Below, piece after piece: positions 13,300 to 26,700 of a DNA stretch of 64,000 nucleotides. Source of the stretch: Mallotus nudiflorus. Lineage: Eukaryota; Streptophyta; Magnoliopsida; Malpighiales; Euphorbiaceae. The position numbers were made by a program, and so were the translations under genes. The DNA is taken from assembly GCA_947683625.1 (NCBI GenBank), contig CANTUR010000128.1, positions 749,001 through 813,000 on the forward strand. The letters run 5' to 3'. The stretch's first letter is position 1, and each line of letters starts with the position of its first letter. The notes under the pieces were generated by a model. It was given only the letters and a program-made list of their open reading frames with translations. It searched no databases and had not been told where the DNA came from.

Positions 13300-16200
13300 T
13301 CCATCCATAAATGCCAATGCATTCTCATCCATTGGCCCCAAAATTTTGGTTGGTAAAGAAGAAGTGTGTAGCACCCTTTATAGGGCTTTGAGTTGGCCTT
13401 GATTAGATGTATTATAGGTCCTATGGTTCAATTAGGGTTGTCACAACTGTCCAATCAAATCCATACACAAATGCTAATGCAGTCTCATCCATAGGCCCCT
13501 TTAGCTTTGATTTGTTGCAGTCTATAACTCCTATGATAGGACTATGAGTCAGCTTTGATTTGATATATTATAGGCCCCATCAGTCAATCAGGGTTGCCAT
13601 GACTATCCCATTGAATCCTAAGAGTGCACGCCCACTTTGTCAAATCCATGCATAAATCCTCATGCAGACTCATCTACTGTCCCCTAAATTTGGATTGCTA
13701 TAAAAAAAGTTTTTAGATCCCATAATAAGGCTCTAAGTTAGCTTTGATTTGATATATTATGGGCCTTGTTGTTTAATCATGGTTTCCACGACTATCCATT
13801 TGAAGCCCTAGTGCACATGCCCATTTTGTTAAATCCATCTATAAATGCAAATGTAGTCTCGTCGATAGACCCTAAAACTTGGATTGCTACAAATGTGTAG
13901 CTCTTGTTATAGGGATCTAAGTCAGCTTCAATTGGATATATTATGGGCCCTATGGTTCAATTGGGGTTACCACAACTGTTCATTTGAATCCCAAGTGTGC
14001 ACACCCACTTTATCAAATCCATCAATAAATGCCAATGCATTCTCATCCATAGGCCCTTAAATTCGGACTGTTATATACTTTTTCTAAATCCTGAGTCAAC
14101 TTTGAGTCGATATATTTTGTGCTCTGTGGTTCAATCAGGATTGCCACAACCATCCATTTGAAGCCTAAGTACGCATGCATGCGTTGTTAAATCCATCCAT
14201 AAATGCCACTACAGTCTCATCCATAGGCCCCTAAATTTGGATTGCTACAGATGAAGTCGATAGCACCTATTATAAAGCTCTAAGTAAGCTTTGATTTCAT
14301 ATATTTTAGGCCTCATGGTTCAATCAAGGTTGCCATGACCGTCCATTTTAATACCAAGTGCACACACCCACTTTGTCAAATCCATGCATAAATGCCAATG
14401 CAGTCTCTTCTATAGTCCTTTAAATTTGGATTACATCAAAAAAAGTTTAAAGCTCTTATTATAGGGCTTTAAGTCCCCTTCAATTTGATATATTATGGGC
14501 CTCATGGTTTAATTGGAGTTACCATAATCATCCATTTGAAGCACAAGTGCGCACACTCACTTTGTCAAAGCCATCCATAAATGCTAATGCAGTCTCATCC
14601 ATACACATCAAAATTTGGGTTGGTATAGAAGAAGTGTGTAGTAACCTTTATAGGGCTCTGAGTTAGACTCAATTTGATAAATTATAGGCCCCATGATTCA
14701 ATCGGGGTTGCCACGACCAACCATTTAAAGCCTAAGTGTGCATGCCCACTTTGTCAAATCCATCCATGAATGCCAATGCAGTCTCATCCATGGGCCCCTA
14801 AATTTGGAAAACTACAGACAAAGTTTATAGTTCTTGACATAAAGCTCTAAGTCAGCTTCCTTTTGATATATTATGGACATCGTGGTTGGATCATGGTATT
14901 TGGAGCCTAATTGCATGTGCCAACTTTGTCAAATCCATCCATAAATGCCAATGTAGTCTCATCCATAGGCCCCTAAATTTGGATTGGTATAAAAAAAAGT
15001 GTGTAGCACCTATTATAGTTCTCTAAGTTAGCCACAATTTGATATATTATAGGGCCCATGGTTCAATTGAGGTTTCCATGACCATCCATTTGAATCCTAG
15101 GTGCGAACGTGCACTTTGTCAAATCCATCCATTAATGCCAATGTAGTCTCATCCATAGGCCCCTAAACTTGGATTGCTACAAATGAAGTGTGTAGCGCTC
15201 ATTATAGGGCTCTAAGTTAGCTTTAAATAGATATATTATAGGTCTTCTAGTTTAATTAGGGTTTCCATGACCATCCATTTGAATCCCAAGTGCGAACGCC
15301 CACTTTGTCAAATACATGCATAAATGCCAATGCATTCTCATCCAAAGGCCCCTAAATTTGGATTGCTGTAAATAAAGTTTGTTGCTCCCATTATTAGGCT
15401 TAAAGTTAGTTTTTATTTGCTATATTATAGGTCATGTGGTTCAATTAGTATTTCCACGACCATCGATTTGAATACCAAGTGTGCACGCCCATTTTGTCAA
15501 ATTCATCCATAAATGCCAATGTAATCTCATCCATAGGCCACTAAATTTGAAATGCTATAGATGTAGTCTATATCACCTATTATAGGGTTCTAAATCAGCT
15601 TTGATTTCAAATATTGTGAACCCTGTGGTTCAATCAGGGTTTCCAAGATCGTCCATTTGAATCATAAGTTTGAGTGCCCACTTTGTCAAATCCATCCATA
15701 AATGGCAATGCAGTCTCATCCCTTGGCCCTTAAATTTGTATTAGTATGGAAGATGTGTGTAGCACCCATTATAGGACTCTAAGTAAGCCTCAATTAGATA
15801 TACTATGGACCCCATGGTTCAATTGAGGTTGCCACGACCATCCATCTAAAGCCCAACTGCGCATGCCAACTTTATTAAATCCATCTATAAATTCCAATGC
15901 AGTCTCATCCATAGGCCCCAAAATTTGGACTATTACAAAAAAAGTGTGCAACACCTAATATAGGACTTTAAGTTAGGTTGTCTTGACTGTCTATTTGAAT
16001 CCTAAGTGTGCACGCCCACATTGCCAAACCCATCCATAAATGCTAATGCATTCTCATCCATAGGCCATAAAATTTATATTGGTGGAGAAGAAATGTGTAG
16101 TACCCTTTATAAGGCTCTGAGTCCCCCTTGATTAGGTGTATTAAGGGCCCCATGGTTCAATCAAGGTTACCACAATAGTCTAATTAAAGCCTAAGTTCAC

Positions 16201-18000
16201 ATGCCCATTTTGTCAAATCCATCCATAAATGCTAATGTACTCTCGTCCATAGGCCCCTTTTGACTGCTACAAATGTAGTCTATAGCTCTTATTATAGGGC
16301 TTTGAGTCAGATTTGATTTCATATATTATGGGCCTCATGGTTCAATCAGAGTTTCCACAATCATCCATTTGAATCCTAAGTGCGCATGCCCACTTTGTCA
16401 AATCCATGCATAAATGCTAATGCAGTCTCATCTATAGTTCCCTAAATTTGGATTGCTATAGAAAAAGTTTGTAGATCCCATAATAAGGCTCTAATTCAGC
16501 TTTGATTTGATATATTATGGGCCTTGTGGTTTAATCGGGGTTGCCACGACCATCCATTTGAAGCCATAGTGCGCATGGCCACTTTGTCAAATCCATCCAT
16601 GAATGCAAATGTAGTCCCATCCATAGGCCCCTATACTCAGATTGCAAAAAATGTATAGATCTCATTATAGGGCTCTATATCAGCTTCAATTGGCTATGTT
16701 ATGGGCCCCATGGTTCAATCAAGGTTGCCACAACTGTCCATTTAAATCCCAAGTTCGCATGCACACTTTGTCAAATCTATCCATAAATGGCAATGCAATC
16801 ATATCCATAGGCCCCTAAATTTGGATTGCTACATACTTTTCTGTAGTACCCATAAAGTCTTGAGTCAACTTCGATTTGATATATTATTTGCCTTGTGGTT
16901 CAATTAGGGTTGCCACAATCGTCCTTTTGAATCATAAGTACACAAGCCAGCTTTGTTAAATCCATCCATAAATGCCAATGCAGTCTCATCCATAAACCCT
17001 TAAATTTGGACTGCTACATATGAAGTCCATAGCACCCATTATAAGGCTCTAAGTCAGCTTTAATTTGATATATTTTAGGCCTCATGGTTCAATTAGGGTT
17101 GCCACGACCGTCCATTTGAATCCCAAGTGGACACACCCACTTTATCAAATCCATTCATAAATTCCAATGCAGTATCCTCTATAGGCCTTTAAATTTGGAT
17201 TACAATATATAAAGTTTAAAGCTCTCATTTTAGGGCTTTAAGTCACTATTAATTTGATTTATTATAGGCCATATGGTTTAATCAGAGTTGCCACCACCAT
17301 CCATTTGAATCTTAAGTGCGCACACCCACTTTGTAAAATCCATCCATAATTGCCAATACAATCTTATCCATACGCCCCTAAATTTGGATTGTTACTGGTA
17401 GAGTTTATAGCTCCCACTATAAGGCTTTGAGTCTACTTTAATTTGATATATTATAGACCCTATGGTTCAATTGAGGTTACCGTAACCATCCAATTAAAGC
17501 CTAAGTACACACTTTGTCGAATCCATCCATAAATCTTAATGCATTCTCATCCATAGGCCCCTAAATTTGTATTGTTACAGACAAAGTTTGTAGTAGCCAT
17601 TATAGGACTCTGAGTCAAGTTTGATTTGATATCTTATGTGCCCCATGGTTCAATCAGGGTTGCCATGACCGTCCATTTGAAATGCAAGTGCGCATGCCCA
17701 CTTTCTTAAATCAATCTGTAAATGATAATGCAATCTCATCCATAGGTCCCTAAATTTGGACTGCTACAGACAATGATTGTAGCACCCATTATATGACTCT
17801 AAGTTAGATTTGATTAGATATATTATAGGCCCCATGGTTCAATTGGGGTTGCCATGACCATCCATTTGAATCCCAACTGCACAAGCCCACTTTGTCAAAT
17901 CCATCCATAAATATCAATGTAGTCTCATCAATAGGCCCCCAAATTTGTATTGCTACGAACAAAGTGTGTAGCACTCATTATAAGGATCTAAGTCTCTTTG
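13300..18000 (+). repeat. Higher-order repeat of ~2.76 kb (near 15 monomers), two copies
   Basis: Three separate variant markers repeat at nearly the same long spacing. ACCCTTTATA with a following GATTAG(A/G)TGTATTA lies at 13372 and about 16102 (2730 bp). GATCCCATAATAAGGCTCT lies at 13716 and 16474 (2758 bp). AGTTTAAAGCTC lies at 14444 and 17213 (2769 bp). The short hybrid monomers near 13500 and 16255, each losing the stretch after ATAGGCCCC, also match each other, so that deletion predates the duplication. Small indels account for the drift in spacing. The outer limits are approximate. Confidence 0.65.
13440..13520 (+). other. Internally deleted monomers
   Basis: Two nearby losses are seen. 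GTCCA runs straight into ATCAAATCC, missing the alternating GTGCGCACGCCC stretch (about 35 bp). Then ATAGGCCCC runs into TTTAGCTTTGATTTG, missing the usual AAATTTGG...GTAGC part. Similar junctions occur near 14895, 15975, 16255, 18122, 19695 and 20045. Confidence 0.65.
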
Positions 18001-21000
18001 ATTTAATATATTATAAGCCTCATGGTTCAATTAGGATTGCCATGATAAACCATTTGAAGCCCAAGTGCGCATGCCCACTTTGTTAAATCCATCCATAAAT
18101 TATAGTGTAGTATCATCCATAGGCTACAGATAATGTTTATAGCACCCATTATAGGGATTTGAGTCAGCTTTAATTAGATATATTATGGGCCCTATGGTTC
18201 AATTGGGGTTGCCACAACTGTCCATTTGAATCCCAGGTGCGCATGCCCTCTTTGTTAAATCCATCCATAAATGCCAATGCAGTCTCATCTATAGGCCCTT
18301 AAATTTGGACGGCTACAGGCAATGTTCGTAGCACCCATTATATGGCTCTGAGTCAAATTTGGTTAGATATATTATGGACCCCATAGTTCAATCAGGGCTT
18401 CCATAACCATCCATTTAAATCCCAAGTGTGCACGCCTATTTTGTCTAATCCATCAATAAATGCCAATGCAGTCTCATCAATAGCCCTATAAATTTGGATT
18501 GCTACAGACAAAATGTGTATCACCCATTATAGGGATCTAAGTCAGCTTTGATTTGATATATTATGGGCCCCATGGTTCAATCAAGGCTGCCATGACTGTC
18601 CTTTTGAATCCTAAGTTCGCACATCTACTTTGTTAAATCCATATATAAATGCCAATGCAATCTCATCCATAGGCTACTAAATATGGGTTAGTAGTGAAGA
18701 AGTATGTAGCAACCATTATAAGGCTCTAAGTTAGCCTTGATTTGGTATATTATGGGCCTTATGGTTCAATCAAGGTTGCCATAACTATCCATTTGAAGCC
18801 CAAGTGTGCACGCCCACTTTATCAAATCCTTCCATTAATTGCAATGCAGTCTCATCCATAGGTCCCTAAATTTTTATTAATATAGAAGAAGTGTGTAGCA
18901 CCCATTATAAGACTCATATTCAGCCTTGATAAGATTTATTATAAGCCTCGTGTTTCAATAAGGATTACCATGATTATCCATTTGAATACCATGTGTGTGC
19001 GCACACTTTGTCAAATCCATCCATAAATGCCAATGTTGTCTCCTCCATAGGCCACTAAATTTTAGTTGCTACTGAAAAACTGTGTAACACCTATTATAGG
19101 GCACTGAGTTAGCCTTGATTTGATATATTATAGGCCCTGTGGTTCAATCGGGGTTGTCACCACCATCCATTTGAATCCCAAGTGTGCACGCCCACTTTGT
19201 CAAATCCATACGTAATTGCCAATTCATTCTCATCCATAGGCCCCTAAATTTGGATTGTTATAGGCAAAGTTTATAGCTCCTAGTATAAGGCTCTGAGTCA
19301 GCTTCGATTTGATATATTATGGTCCCATGATTCAATCGAGTTTGCCATGACTGTCCATTTGAAGCGCAAGTGCACATGCCCACTTTGTTAAATCCATTCA
19401 TAAATGCTAATGCATTCTCATCTATAGGCACCTAAATTTGTACAACTACAGATAATATTTGTAGCACTTATTATAGGGCTTTGAGTTAGCTTTGATTAGA
19501 TATATTATGAACCTCATGGTTCAATTGGGGTTGCCACCACTATCCATTCGAATCCTAAGTGCGCATGCCCACTTTGTCAAATCCTTCTGTAATTGCCAAT
19601 GCAGTCTCATCAATAGGCCCCTAAATTTGGATTGCTACAGATAAAGGGCATAGCACCCATTATAGGGATTTAAGTTATCTTCCATTTGATATAATATAGG
19701 GTTTCAACTGTCCATTTAAATCGCCCACTCTATCAAATCCATCCATAAATGCTAATGCAGTCTCATCCATAGACCACTAAATTTGGGTTGCTACAATAAA
19801 AGTGTGTAGCACCCATTATAAGGCTCTAAGTCAGCCTTGATTTGATATACTATGGGCCCTGTGGTTCAATCGGGATTGCCACAACTATCCATTTGAATCC
19901 TAAGTGTGCAAGACCACTTCATCAAATCTATCCATAATTGCTAATGCAATCTCATCTATAGGCCCCTAAATTTGGTTTACTACAGGTAGAGTTTGTAGCT
20001 TATACTATATGGCTCTGAGTCAGCTTTGATTTGATATATTATGTGCCCCTAAATTTGGATTGCTATAACTGAAGTCTATAGCACCCATTATAAGGCTCTA
20101 GGTTAGCCTCGATTTGATATATTTTTAGCCCCATGATTCAATCAGGGTTGCCATGACCATCCATTTGATTGTCAAGTGTGCAAGCCCACTTTGTCAAATC
20201 CATCCATAAATGCAAATGTAGTCTCATCCATAAGCCCCTAAATTTGGATTGGTATAGAAGAAGTGCATAACACCAATTATACAACTCTGAGTTAGCCTTG
20301 AGTTGATATATTATGGGCCTTATAGTTCAATCAGGGTTGCCACAACCATCCATTTGAATCCTAACTATGCACTCCCACTTTGTCAAATCCATCCATAAAT
20401 GCGAATGTAGTCTCATCCATAAGCCTATAAATTTGGACTGATACAGATAAAAAGTGTAGCACCCATTATAGGGCTATGAGTTAGCCTTGATTTGAAATAT
20501 TATGGGCCTCATGTTTCAATCAGGGTTGCTACAACCATCCATTTGAAGCCCAAGTGCGCATGCCCACTTTGTCAAATCCTTCCATAAATGTCAATGCAGT
20601 CTCATCCATAGTCCTCTAAATATTGATTTCTATAGAAAAAGTGTGTAGCACCCATTATAGGGCTCTAACTTAGCTTCAATTTGATATATTATGGGCCTCA
20701 TGGTTCAGTTGAGGTCGCCACGACCATCCATTTGAATACTAAGTACGCACACCGACTTTGTCAGATCCATCCATAAATGCCAATGCATTGTCATCAATAG
20801 GCCCCTAAATTTGGATATCCATAAATAAAGTGTGTTGTAACCATTATAGGGATTTAAGTCAAGTTCGATTTGATATATTATGGGTCCCATGGTTCAATCT
20901 GGGTTGCCATAATCATCCATTTGAATCCTAAGTGCACATGCCTACTTTGTCGAATCCATCCATAAATGCCAATGTAGTCTTATCCATATGCCCCTAAATT

Positions 21001-22200
21001 TGGATTAGTATAGAAAAAGTGTGTAGCACCAATTATACAACTTTGAGTTAGCCTTAAGATGATATATTATAGGTCTTGTGGTTCAATTGGGGTGGCCACG
21101 ACCATCCATTTGAATTCCAACTATGCACGCGCACTTTGTAAAATCCATCCATAAATACCAATGCATTCTCATCCATGGGCCCTTCAATTTGGACTGCTAC
21201 AGAAAAAAGTGTAGCACCCATTATAGGGCTCTGAGTTAGTTTTAATTTAATATATCATGGGCTTTATGGTTCAATCGGGGTTGCCATGACCGTCCATTTG
21301 AAGCCCAAGTGCACACACCCACTTTCTCAAATCTATCCATAAATGCCAATGAAGTCTCATCCATAAGCCCCTAAATTTGGACTGCTATAGATGAAATGTA
21401 TAGCATCCATTAGAAGGCCCTATGTTAGCTTCAATTTGATGTATTATGGACTCCATGGTTTAGTCAGGATTGCCACGACCATAAATTTGAATACTAAATG
21501 TGCACGCCGACTTTGTGAAATCCATCCATAAATGCTAATGCATTCTCATCAATAGCCCCTAAATTCAGATATCTACAAATAAAGTGTCTACTACCCATTA
21601 TAGAGCTCTATGTTAGGTTTGATTTGATATATTATAGGCCCTATAGTTCAATCATGGTTGCCACGACTGTCCATTTGAATCCCAAGTGCGCATGCCTACA
21701 TTGTCAAATCTATCCATAAATGCCAATACAGTCTTATCCATAGGCCCCTAAATTTGGATTGGTATATAAGAAGTGTGTATCACCTATTATACAGCTCTGA
21801 GTTAGCCATGATTTAATATATTATGGGCCTTGTGGTTCAATTGGGGTTGTCATGACCGTCCATTTGAATCTCAACTGTGCACAACCGCTTTGTGAATTCC
21901 ATCCATAAATGCTAATACAGTCTCATCCATATGCCCCTAAATTTGGACTGCTACAGACAAAAAGTGTAGCACCCATTAAAGGGCTTTGAGTCAACCTCAT
22001 TTTGATATATTATAGGCCTTATGTTTCAATCACGATTGCCACAACCATCAATTTGAAGCGCAACTGTGCATGCCTACTTTGTCAAATCCATGCATAAATG
22101 CCAATGCAATCTCATCCATAGGCCCCTAAATTTGGACTGCTACAGTTGAAATGTGTAGCACCCATCATAGGGCTTTGAGTCTACTTCAATTTGATATATT

Positions 22201-22205
22201 ATAGG
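22201..22205. repeat. Left target-site duplication of LTR 1 (ATAGG)
   Basis: ATAGG lies immediately before the TGTTAG end and is repeated exactly after the 3' end at 23751-23755. A 5-bp duplication is usual for LTR retrotransposon integrase. Confidence 0.9.
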
Positions 22206-23194
22206 TGTTAGTGGTATGCACTAGGTCAATCATTTGATTATGCATTGACTTTCTTATTTTATTAATAAAGAGATATTTCATTATCATTTGATTTTATGAT
22301 AATTATATAAATGGTTAATTCTTACTAAGGCCATCAAGTATGTGACTTGATAGTAAAACCCTTAGAATAAAATAAGAGTTCTATTCTAATTATCCCTAGC
22401 CATTTATTCATTATATAAATAATAAAGTATTAAGGCTAGTATGATATTAACTGATGGTTATGTTTTACTAATCATGAATATGAGATATTAAGTCAAATCA
22501 TAGGTACATGATGAGAGATCATGTATTGGATTGACCCACTATTAGAATACTACATAGATTATTGTCATAAGTATTTCTCATCATAGTAATTTTATTTCGA
22601 TCCTTTGACCTTGAAATCATCATGGATTTCTACATAACTATTTTATGTTTTGACACATTCTAACATTGTCTTTAATCGGACGATTAAATTGGAATGTTAT
22701 TGGATATGAAATTAGTTATGTGAGGAATGTGAGTGATTCAGAAGGAATTTATCCCTCATTAATATGAGAAAGATATCTATAGGCCCCTTGATGAGATAGA
22801 CTGAAGAAAATTGCATGGCCATGCTGAAATGAATTGATAAAGAGTTATCATTTTCAGTCTACTTGGAATCAAGTCATAATATTGAACTATATAAGGATGA
22901 CATTCTATGCCTTATGTTCAATTAAGATATCATGTGATAAAAGGATGATAAAATTCATTGTAATTAGGTTATGTCGGATTATTGACTTCACATGACTTGG
23001 GTAGTCATAATGTCTTGCTAGAGGACAATTATGACTTGTAGGTCTAAATAAAGATTTAGGCTCACTACTAATGTTATATGAACCTACAGGGTCACACACT
23101 TAGAACAAGCCCAAAACAAATATGGGTTTAATAAGCCCAAAATAAACTCTGTGGAAATAAATAATTAAAGTGTTTTATTTATTTATTTGTTTGT

Positions 23195-23231
23195 TTATTT
23201 ATTTAAGATAAATGTTATTTTAAATAAATAA
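23195..23231. repeat. AT-rich inverted repeat inside LTR 1
   Basis: TTATTTATTTAA at 23195-23206 is the reverse complement of TTAAATAAATAA at 23220-23231, with a 13-bp loop. It sits upstream of the TATA box in the U3-like part of the LTR. The matching part of LTR 2 (near 51165-51205) is similar but has lost a perfect stem. Confidence 0.6.
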
Positions 23232-23329
23232 ATAAGATATTATTTCTGATTTGTTTTTAAACAAAATCATAATATAATAAATAGAAATTACCAAAAGGTA
23301 ATTGGTAGGTTAAACCCTAATTTGGAGTC

Positions 23330-23337
23330 TATAAATA
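23330..23337 (+). promoter_or_regulatory. Putative LTR 1 TATA box (TATAAATA)
   Basis: TATAAATA follows GGAGTC and precedes TCTCTAGGGTTTCA. It is kept in LTR 2 at 51301. Its place in the last third of the LTR fits the U3/R boundary, so transcription would start about 30 bp downstream on the plus strand. Activity is unlikely for a solo LTR buried in satellite. Confidence 0.6.
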
Positions 23338-23750
23338 TGCTATATTCTCTAGGGTTTCATACACTTGTTTTCTGCCTCAAAATTCATTTACTTTCTCCTT
23401 AGAAAACAAAGACAGAGTTTCTTCTTTTGTTCTTGATTTGTGAGACAATCAAGGAGGTTGCTAGCACACACACTCCAATTCATTTTGTGAAGGGTTGTTC
23501 GTGTGGATACCTATAGAGGACGCATCCTTTTGGAGACATCTTGATCCAAACAACCAAGCCAAAAAGCTCGAGGTAAGGTGTCACCGGTGTGAACCTCCTC
23601 TCATCCTTCCAGAAAATCTTGCCTCTTCTACGTTTTGGTGAGATTCTTGAAATCCTAGCTTTAATCAAGTAGTCGAATTACATGGATCCAGGCTTGGATA
23701 CGTGATAAAATTTTAATTTTTCCACTGCGTTTGTATCATGAATCCCAATA

Positions 23751-26700
23751 ATAGGCCCAATGGTTCAATTGGGGTTTCCATGACCATCCATTTGAATACT
23801 AAGTTCACAAGCTAACTTTGTTAAATCCATCCATAAATGCCAATGCATTACCATCAATAAGCCCTTAAATTTGTAATTCTATAAACAAAGCATGTAGTAA
23901 AAATTATATCGCCCTAAGTCAGGTTCAATTTCAAATATTATGGCCTCAAGGTTCAATCAAAGTTTCCACGACCATCCATTTGAAGCCTAGGTGTGCACAC
24001 TCACTTTGTCAAATCCATCAATAAATGCCAATGTACTCTCATCCATTGGCCCCTAAATTTGGATTGTTATAGTAGAAATCTATAAAACCCATTTTAGGAC
24101 TCAGAGTTAGCTTTGATTTGATATATTATGGGCCCTATGGTTTAATTAGGGTTGTCACGACCATCCATTTAAATATTAAGTACACAAGCCCACTTTGTAA
24201 AACCATCCATTAATGCTAATGCAATCTTATCCATAGCCCCTAAATTTGGATTGGTACAAAAGATGTGTGTAGCACCTATTATAGGGCTCTAAGTCAGCAT
24301 CAATTTGACAAATGGGCCTCGTGTTTCAATCAGGGTTGCCACAATCATCCATTTGAATCCCAAGTGCACATGCCCACTTTGTTAAATCCATCCATAAATG
24401 CCAGTGTAATCTTATCCATTGGCCCCTAAATTTGTACTACCACAAACATAATTTTTAGTACCCATTATAGAGCTCTGAGTCAGCTTTGATTTCATATAAT
24501 GTGGGCCTAATGGTTCAATCAGGATTGCCATGACTGTCCATTAGAAGTCTAAGTGCGAAAGCCCACTTTGTCAAATCCATCCATAATTGCAAATGTAGTC
24601 TCATCCATAGCCCTTAAATTTGGATTGCTATAGGTAAAGTTTATACTTTCCATAATAGGGCTCTGAGACAGCTTCAATTTGATATAATATGGGCCCCATG
24701 GTTCAATAGGGGTTGCCAAGACCTACCATTTTAAGCCTAAATGTGCACACCCACTTTGTGAAATCCGTTCATAAATGTGAATGCAGTCTCATCCATAGGC
24801 CCCTAAATTTGGATTGGTACAAAAAAAGTGTGTCAAATCCATCTATAAATGCCAATATAGTATTATCCATACGCCCTAAAATTTGGATTGCTATAAATAA
24901 ATTTTATTACATCTATTATAGGACTTTGAGTCAGGTTTGATTTGATATATTATGGGCCCCATGGTTCAATCAGGGTTACCACCACCGTCCATTTGAAGCC
25001 CAAGTGCACACGCCCACTTTGTCAAATCCATCCATAAATGCCAATGCAATCTCATCTATAGGCCCCTAAATTTGGATTGGTACAGAAGAAGTGTTTAGCA
25101 CCTATTATATGAATCTAAGTTAGCCTCAATTTCATATATTATTAGCCTTATGGTTTAATCAGGGTTGCCATGATCATCCATTTGAATCCCAAGTGGGCAT
25201 GCCCACTTTGTCCAATCCATTCATAAATGCTAATGCAGTCTCTTCCATAGGCCCTTAAATGGATTAGTACAAAAGAAGTGTGTAGCACCTATTATAGGGC
25301 ATTGAGTCAGTCTCAGTTTGATATATTATGGGCCCCGTGTTTCAATCGGGGTTGCCACAATCATCCATTTGAAGCCTAAGTGCCCACATCCACTTTATCA
25401 AATCCATCCATAAATGCTAATGCAGTCTCATCCATAGTCCTCTAAATTTTGATTAGTATAGAAAAAAAGTGTACCACCCATTGTAAGGCTCTGAGTCAGC
25501 CTTGATCAGATATATTATGGGCCCTTTGTTTCAATCAGGGTTGCCGCAATCGTCCATTCGAATCCCAAGTGCACACATCCACTTTATCAAATCCATCAAT
25601 AAATGCCAATACAGTCTCATCCATAGGCCCCTAAATTTGGATTGCTGCAGAAAAAATGTGTAGGTCCCATTATAAGGCACTGAGTTAGCCTCGATTAGAT
25701 ATATTATAGGCCCTGTGTTTCAATCAGGGTTGCCATAACCATCCATTTGAATCCTAAGTGTGCATGCCCACTTTGTCAAATCCATCCATAAAAGCCAATG
25801 CAGTCTCTTCCCTAGGCCCCTAACTTTGGATTACTACAAATGAAATGTGTAGCTGTTATTATAGGGATCTGAGTCTAGTTCAATTTGATATTTAATGGGC
25901 CTTGTGGTTCGATCGAGGTTTCCACCACCATCCATTTGAAGTCCAAGTGCACACACCTACTTTATCAAGTCCATCCACAAATGCCAATGTAGTCTCATCC
26001 ATATTCCTTTAAATTTGGACTACTACATCTGAAGTCTGTAGCACCCATTATAGGGCTTTGAGTCAAACTTGATTTGATATATTATGGGCCATGTGGTTCA
26101 ATCATGGTTGCCACAACTGTCCATTTGATGCCCAAGTGCAAACCCCCACTTTTTCAAATTCATCCTTAAATGCCAATGCAGTCTTATTAATAGGGCCCTA
26201 AATTGGGCTAACGTAAGTAAAGTCTGTAGCACCCATTATAGGGCTCTAAGTTAGCATTGATGTGATGTATTATGGGCCCTATGGTTCAGTCGTGGTTACC
26301 ATAATTGTTCATTTAAAGCCCAAGTGTGCATGCCTATTTACTTAAATCCATCCATAAATGTCAGTGCAGTCTCATCCATAGGCCCCTAAATTTGGATTGG
26401 TACAGAGGATGTGTGTAGCATACATTGTAGGGCTCTAATTCAACCTCAATTTGATATATTATAGGCCTCGTGGCTCAATTAAGGTTGCCATGACCTTCCA
26501 TTTAATGCCTAAGTGCACATGCCCACTTTGTCAAATCCATCCATAAATGCCAATGCAATCTTATCCATAGGTCCCTAAATTTGGACTGCCATAGAAAAAA
26601 TTTTTAGCCCCATTATAGGACTCTGAGTCAACTTCAATTTGTTATAATATGAGTCTTATGGTTCAATCAAGGTTGTCATGGCTGTCCATTTGAAGTCCAA

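Larger units (their letters stand above)
1..22205 (+). repeat. Satellite array, ~188-bp monomer, forward block (left part)
   Basis: This is a head-to-tail tandem array, about 118 monomers. The core GTCCATTTGAAG recurs near 6, 195, 384 and 572, giving 188-189 bp spacing. Each monomer runs in order: the GTCCATTTGAAG core; an alternating purine-pyrimidine stretch such as GTGCGCACGCCCAC; the strongly kept TTTGTCAAATCCATCC; ATAAATGCCAATGCAGTCTC; ATCCATAGGCCCCTAAATTT; a variable stretch ending near GTAGCACCC; TTGATTTGATATATTATGGG; and GGTTCAATC...GGTTGCCACGACC. Neighbouring monomers look about 75-85% alike by eye, so this is an old, diverged satellite carrying local higher-order blocks. The left end lies outside the window. 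'Forward' here means the strand reading CATCCATAAATG. No gene is present. The last 5 bp (ATAGG) double as the left target-site duplication of LTR 1. I do not recognise the satellite family or species. Confidence 0.97.
22206..23750 (+). mobile_element. Solo LTR 1 of a copia-like LTR retrotransposon
   Basis: This is a 1545-bp non-satellite insert starting TGTTAG and ending CCCAATA, where its sister at 50178 ends CCCAACA, so the terminal CA has mutated to TA. It is flanked by a perfect 5-bp direct repeat ATAGG at 22201-22205 and 23751-23755. Removing the insert restores an ordinary TATATTATAGGCCC satellite stretch. There is no second LTR, primer-binding site or gag-pol next to it, so it is a solo LTR left by recombination between the two LTRs of one element. 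It carries a TATA box near 23330 in plus orientation. The superfamily call is an inference from the terminal bases (TGTTAG...CCAACA) and length; a Gypsy origin is possible. By eye it is about 95% identical to LTR 2. Confidence 0.9.
20200..23960 (+). repeat. Higher-order repeat, 4 monomers (~755 bp), three copies, split by LTR 1
   Basis: The variant ACAACTCTGAG or close relatives lies at 20281, 21037 and 21791, spacings of 756 and 754 bp. The variant TTTGAATACTAAG lies at 20734 and 21489, and a third time at 23794. Removing the 1545-bp LTR and one 5-bp target-site copy puts that third marker at 22244, again 755 bp on. The same frame therefore continues straight across the insertion, so amplification of this unit came before the retrotransposon arrived. 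Four monomers of about 189 bp make up the unit. Confidence 0.8.

Noticed and set aside
23480..23668. 62-codon minus-strand frame inside LTR 1 (and a 64-codon one at 22905-23099)
   Set aside because: They run against the LTR's own transcription direction, are not kept open in LTR 2, and show no domain.
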